Assembly: GCF_001280305.1 (NCBI RefSeq)
Contig: NZ_CP012623.1
Span: 3,534,001 to 3,598,000 of the forward strand
Reading direction: 5' to 3'
Length of the DNA stretch: 64,000 nt
Origin: Hymenobacter sp. DG25A
GTDB taxonomy: Bacteria > Bacteroidota > Bacteroidia > Cytophagales > Hymenobacteraceae
The position numbers and the translations under genes were made by a program. The notes beneath the pieces are model-generated. The model was not told the DNA's origin, searched no databases, and saw only the letters and a program-made list of their open reading frames with translations. Below, piece by piece: positions 62,840 through 64,000 of the stretch. Every line of letters starts with the position of its first letter. Position 1 is the first letter of the stretch.

Positions 62840-62861
62840 GTCTAATTAGTAGCTTGCGGCC

Positions 62862-63674
62862 ATGAAAGCGCAGATAAATCAGCGGGAGGTAGAATATCGG
62901 ATCGAAGGCGAAACCGGCCCCCAGCAGGCGCAGGTGCTGCTGGCCGATGCCGTTGACCTGACCGCCGGTACTGCTTGGGCCGCGCAGGGCTACACCGTGG
63001 CTCCGTTTCTGTCTGTCGATGAGCAGCGCCAATTGCAGCAAGGGCTGGAAGCCTTAGTGCGTGAGGCGCTGTCTAACGCCGGCCGGCCGGTAGCGCCGGA
63101 TTTCCCGGTCAACCAGTATCATCAGATTGTCGGGGATGACCGGGACCTGCACCTAGCGGTCATCCATCAAACCAAAGAATACCGCCAGGAGCGCTTGCCC
63201 GTGCCGTCCGCTTTGCTGGAAGCGCGCGTCTCGGAGCTGTGCGGGAGGCCGGTACGGGCGTTGAACCCCTGGGACGGGGAGCGGTTTTTTCATCTGCGGA
63301 TTGTGCGGCCCAACCGCGCCGACAACAACCCCCTGCACCGCGACGTGTGGCTCCCGGATTACCGGGACTGCCTCAATATTTACGTGCCCGTAACGGGCAG
63401 CACCCCGGATTCCTCCCTCACGCTGGTGCCGGGCAGCCACTGGTGGCCGGAAAACCGCACGGAGCGTACGCGGGGTGGGGCCGTATACAACGGGGTTGCC
63501 TTCACTGTGCCGGCTGTAACGGCTGCCGCCGAGCCCCTGGAAATCATTCGGCCCAACCCGGGCCCGGATGAGGTGTTGGTGTTCTCGCCTTATTTACTGC
63601 ATGGCGGGGCCGTGAACCTGAATCCGGACGAAACGCGCATTTCGCTGGAAATGCGGTTTTGGTCGGCGGAATAA
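62862..63674 (+). CDS. phytanoyl-CoA dioxygenase-like 2-oxoglutarate oxygenase
   Basis: This 270-residue protein has the Fe(II)/2-oxoglutarate oxygenase pattern: HxD in NPLHRDVWLPDY, a strand TLVPGSHWWPEN, a distal His in PYLLHGGAVN, and an Arg in NPDETRISLEMRF that would bind 2-oxoglutarate. It shares only the fold with the enzyme at 32408. No signal peptide is seen. The likely substrate is unknown; some homologues act on amino acids, sugars or lipids in secondary metabolism. Confidence 0.8.
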   Translation: MKAQINQREVEYRIEGETGPQQAQVLLADAVDLTAGTAWAAQGYTVAPFLSVDEQRQLQQGLEALVREALSNAGRPVAPDFPVNQYHQIVGDDRDLHLAVIHQTKEYRQERLPVPSALLEARVSELCGRPVRALNPWDGERFFHLRIVRPNRADNNPLHRDVWLPDYRDCLNIYVPVTGSTPDSSLTLVPGSHWWPENRTERTRGGAVYNGVAFTVPAVTAAAEPLEIIRPNPGPDEVLVFSPYLLHGGAVNLNPDETRISLEMRFWSAE

Positions 63675-63777
63675 ACTGCCTGGCCAAGAGCGTATTGGCA
63701 TGGGAAAAGTGGTGGGTCGAAAATTGCCAGTTACTTTGTAGCGGCTGGCTGGTTATAGCCGAATATTTTCCCTGCGT

Positions 63778-64000
63778 ATGTCTGTTACGACCCTTAGTTA
63801 CGCCAATACCGGCGCGTTTTCTCCCCTATTGACCGATTACCTGGCGCATCACGAAGCCTTGGCGCCGTTTTATAACCGCTTTCCACAGCTGGATGAATTT
63901 GCTGCTCAGATAGAAGAAAAGCACGCTTCTTATACGCCCGAAGCTCGGCAGCGCCTGGTAGCGGCCCTGCGCGAACAGTATGCTTCCTTGCCCAGCGTGC
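63778..64000 (+). CDS. bshC: bacillithiol biosynthesis cysteine-adding enzyme BshC (3' end missing)
   Basis: The first 74 residues of the protein lie in the window; the window edge cuts it. TGAFSPLLTDYLAHHEALAP near the start, then FYNRFPQLDEFAAQIEEK and the later RLVAALREQY match the BshC N-terminus, the enzyme that adds cysteine to GlcN-malate in bacillithiol synthesis. The start ATG at 63778 is preceded by a TTACTTTG box about 40 bases upstream, close to the Bacteroidota promoter consensus. Only the N-terminal part can be judged. Confidence 0.85.
   Translation, partial: MSVTTLSYANTGAFSPLLTDYLAHHEALAPFYNRFPQLDEFAAQIEEKHASYTPEARQRLVAALREQYASLPSV

Overview
The window is 64 kb of chromosome from a Bacteroidota bacterium, most likely Hymenobacter or a close relative in the Cytophagales. 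Four things point there. Three secreted proteins end in type IX secretion (T9SS) type A sorting domains. Promoters match the Bacteroidota pattern TTG-N19-TAnnTTTG, best seen before rpmB and rpmG. The genes rpmG, DUF4295 (bL38), ftsY and rimO stand in a Bacteroidota-type cluster. The DNA is GC-rich, with AT-rich intergenic spacers. I saw no phage genes, transposases, integrases, CRISPR arrays, rRNA or tRNA. It reads as ordinary core chromosome with some accessory secreted and envelope functions.

Layout. 1-4.6 kb: sugar or alcohol oxidation cluster (partial SDR, gluconate 2-dehydrogenase subunit-3-like protein, GMC flavoprotein, GH1-like hydrolase). 4.8-8.2 kb: bestrophin-like channel and a T9SS-exported protein. 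8.3-11.2 kb: M16 peptidase pair, one catalytic and one lacking the zinc motif. 11.4-14.5 kb: lipoprotein, then catalase and OxyR transcribed divergently around an OxyR-like palindrome. 14.6-18.3 kb: alpha/beta hydrolase, pullulanase lipoprotein, aquaporin-family channel. 18.3-24.4 kb: patatin fused to an outer-membrane barrel, DUF486 protein, Kir-type potassium channel, zinc phospholipase C-like protein, and def-ruvX. 24.7-30.1 kb: S41 peptidase, homogentisate dioxygenase, lipoprotein, HMG-CoA reductase. 30.1-37.8 kb: two TonB-C proteins, WG-repeat protein, PhyH dioxygenase, two SDRs, sphingomyelin-synthase-like PAP2 protein, M20 hydrolase, ATP-grasp protein. 38.1-42.8 kb: tandem M4 metalloproteases. 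42.9-50.2 kb: barrel protein, esterase, PLD-like nuclease or lipase, second GH1-like protein, CDF transporter, APC permease, atypical PAP2 phosphatase. 50.3-54.8 kb: hemB, paired lipoproteins of an unrecognised family, ornithine aminotransferase, DUF2314, RidA and DUF5522. 55.1-64 kb: rpmB, aminopeptidase P, DUF5602 lipoprotein, rpmG, bL38, ftsY, acyltransferase, rimO, a second PhyH-like enzyme and the start of bshC.

Most genes are single transcription units separated by strong hairpin terminators. Short runs look co-transcribed: the M16 pair, ruvX-def, the TonB pair, ridA-DUF5522 and rpmG-bL38. I found no obvious multi-gene system of a new type. The points most worth a second look are the long inverted-repeat family between genes, the interrupted rpmB/rpmG neighbourhood, the TonB proteins with an N-terminal Cys motif, the twin CRSE lipoproteins, the PAP2 protein with a lost motif-2 histidine, and the HMG-CoA reductase with an extra N-terminal domain.
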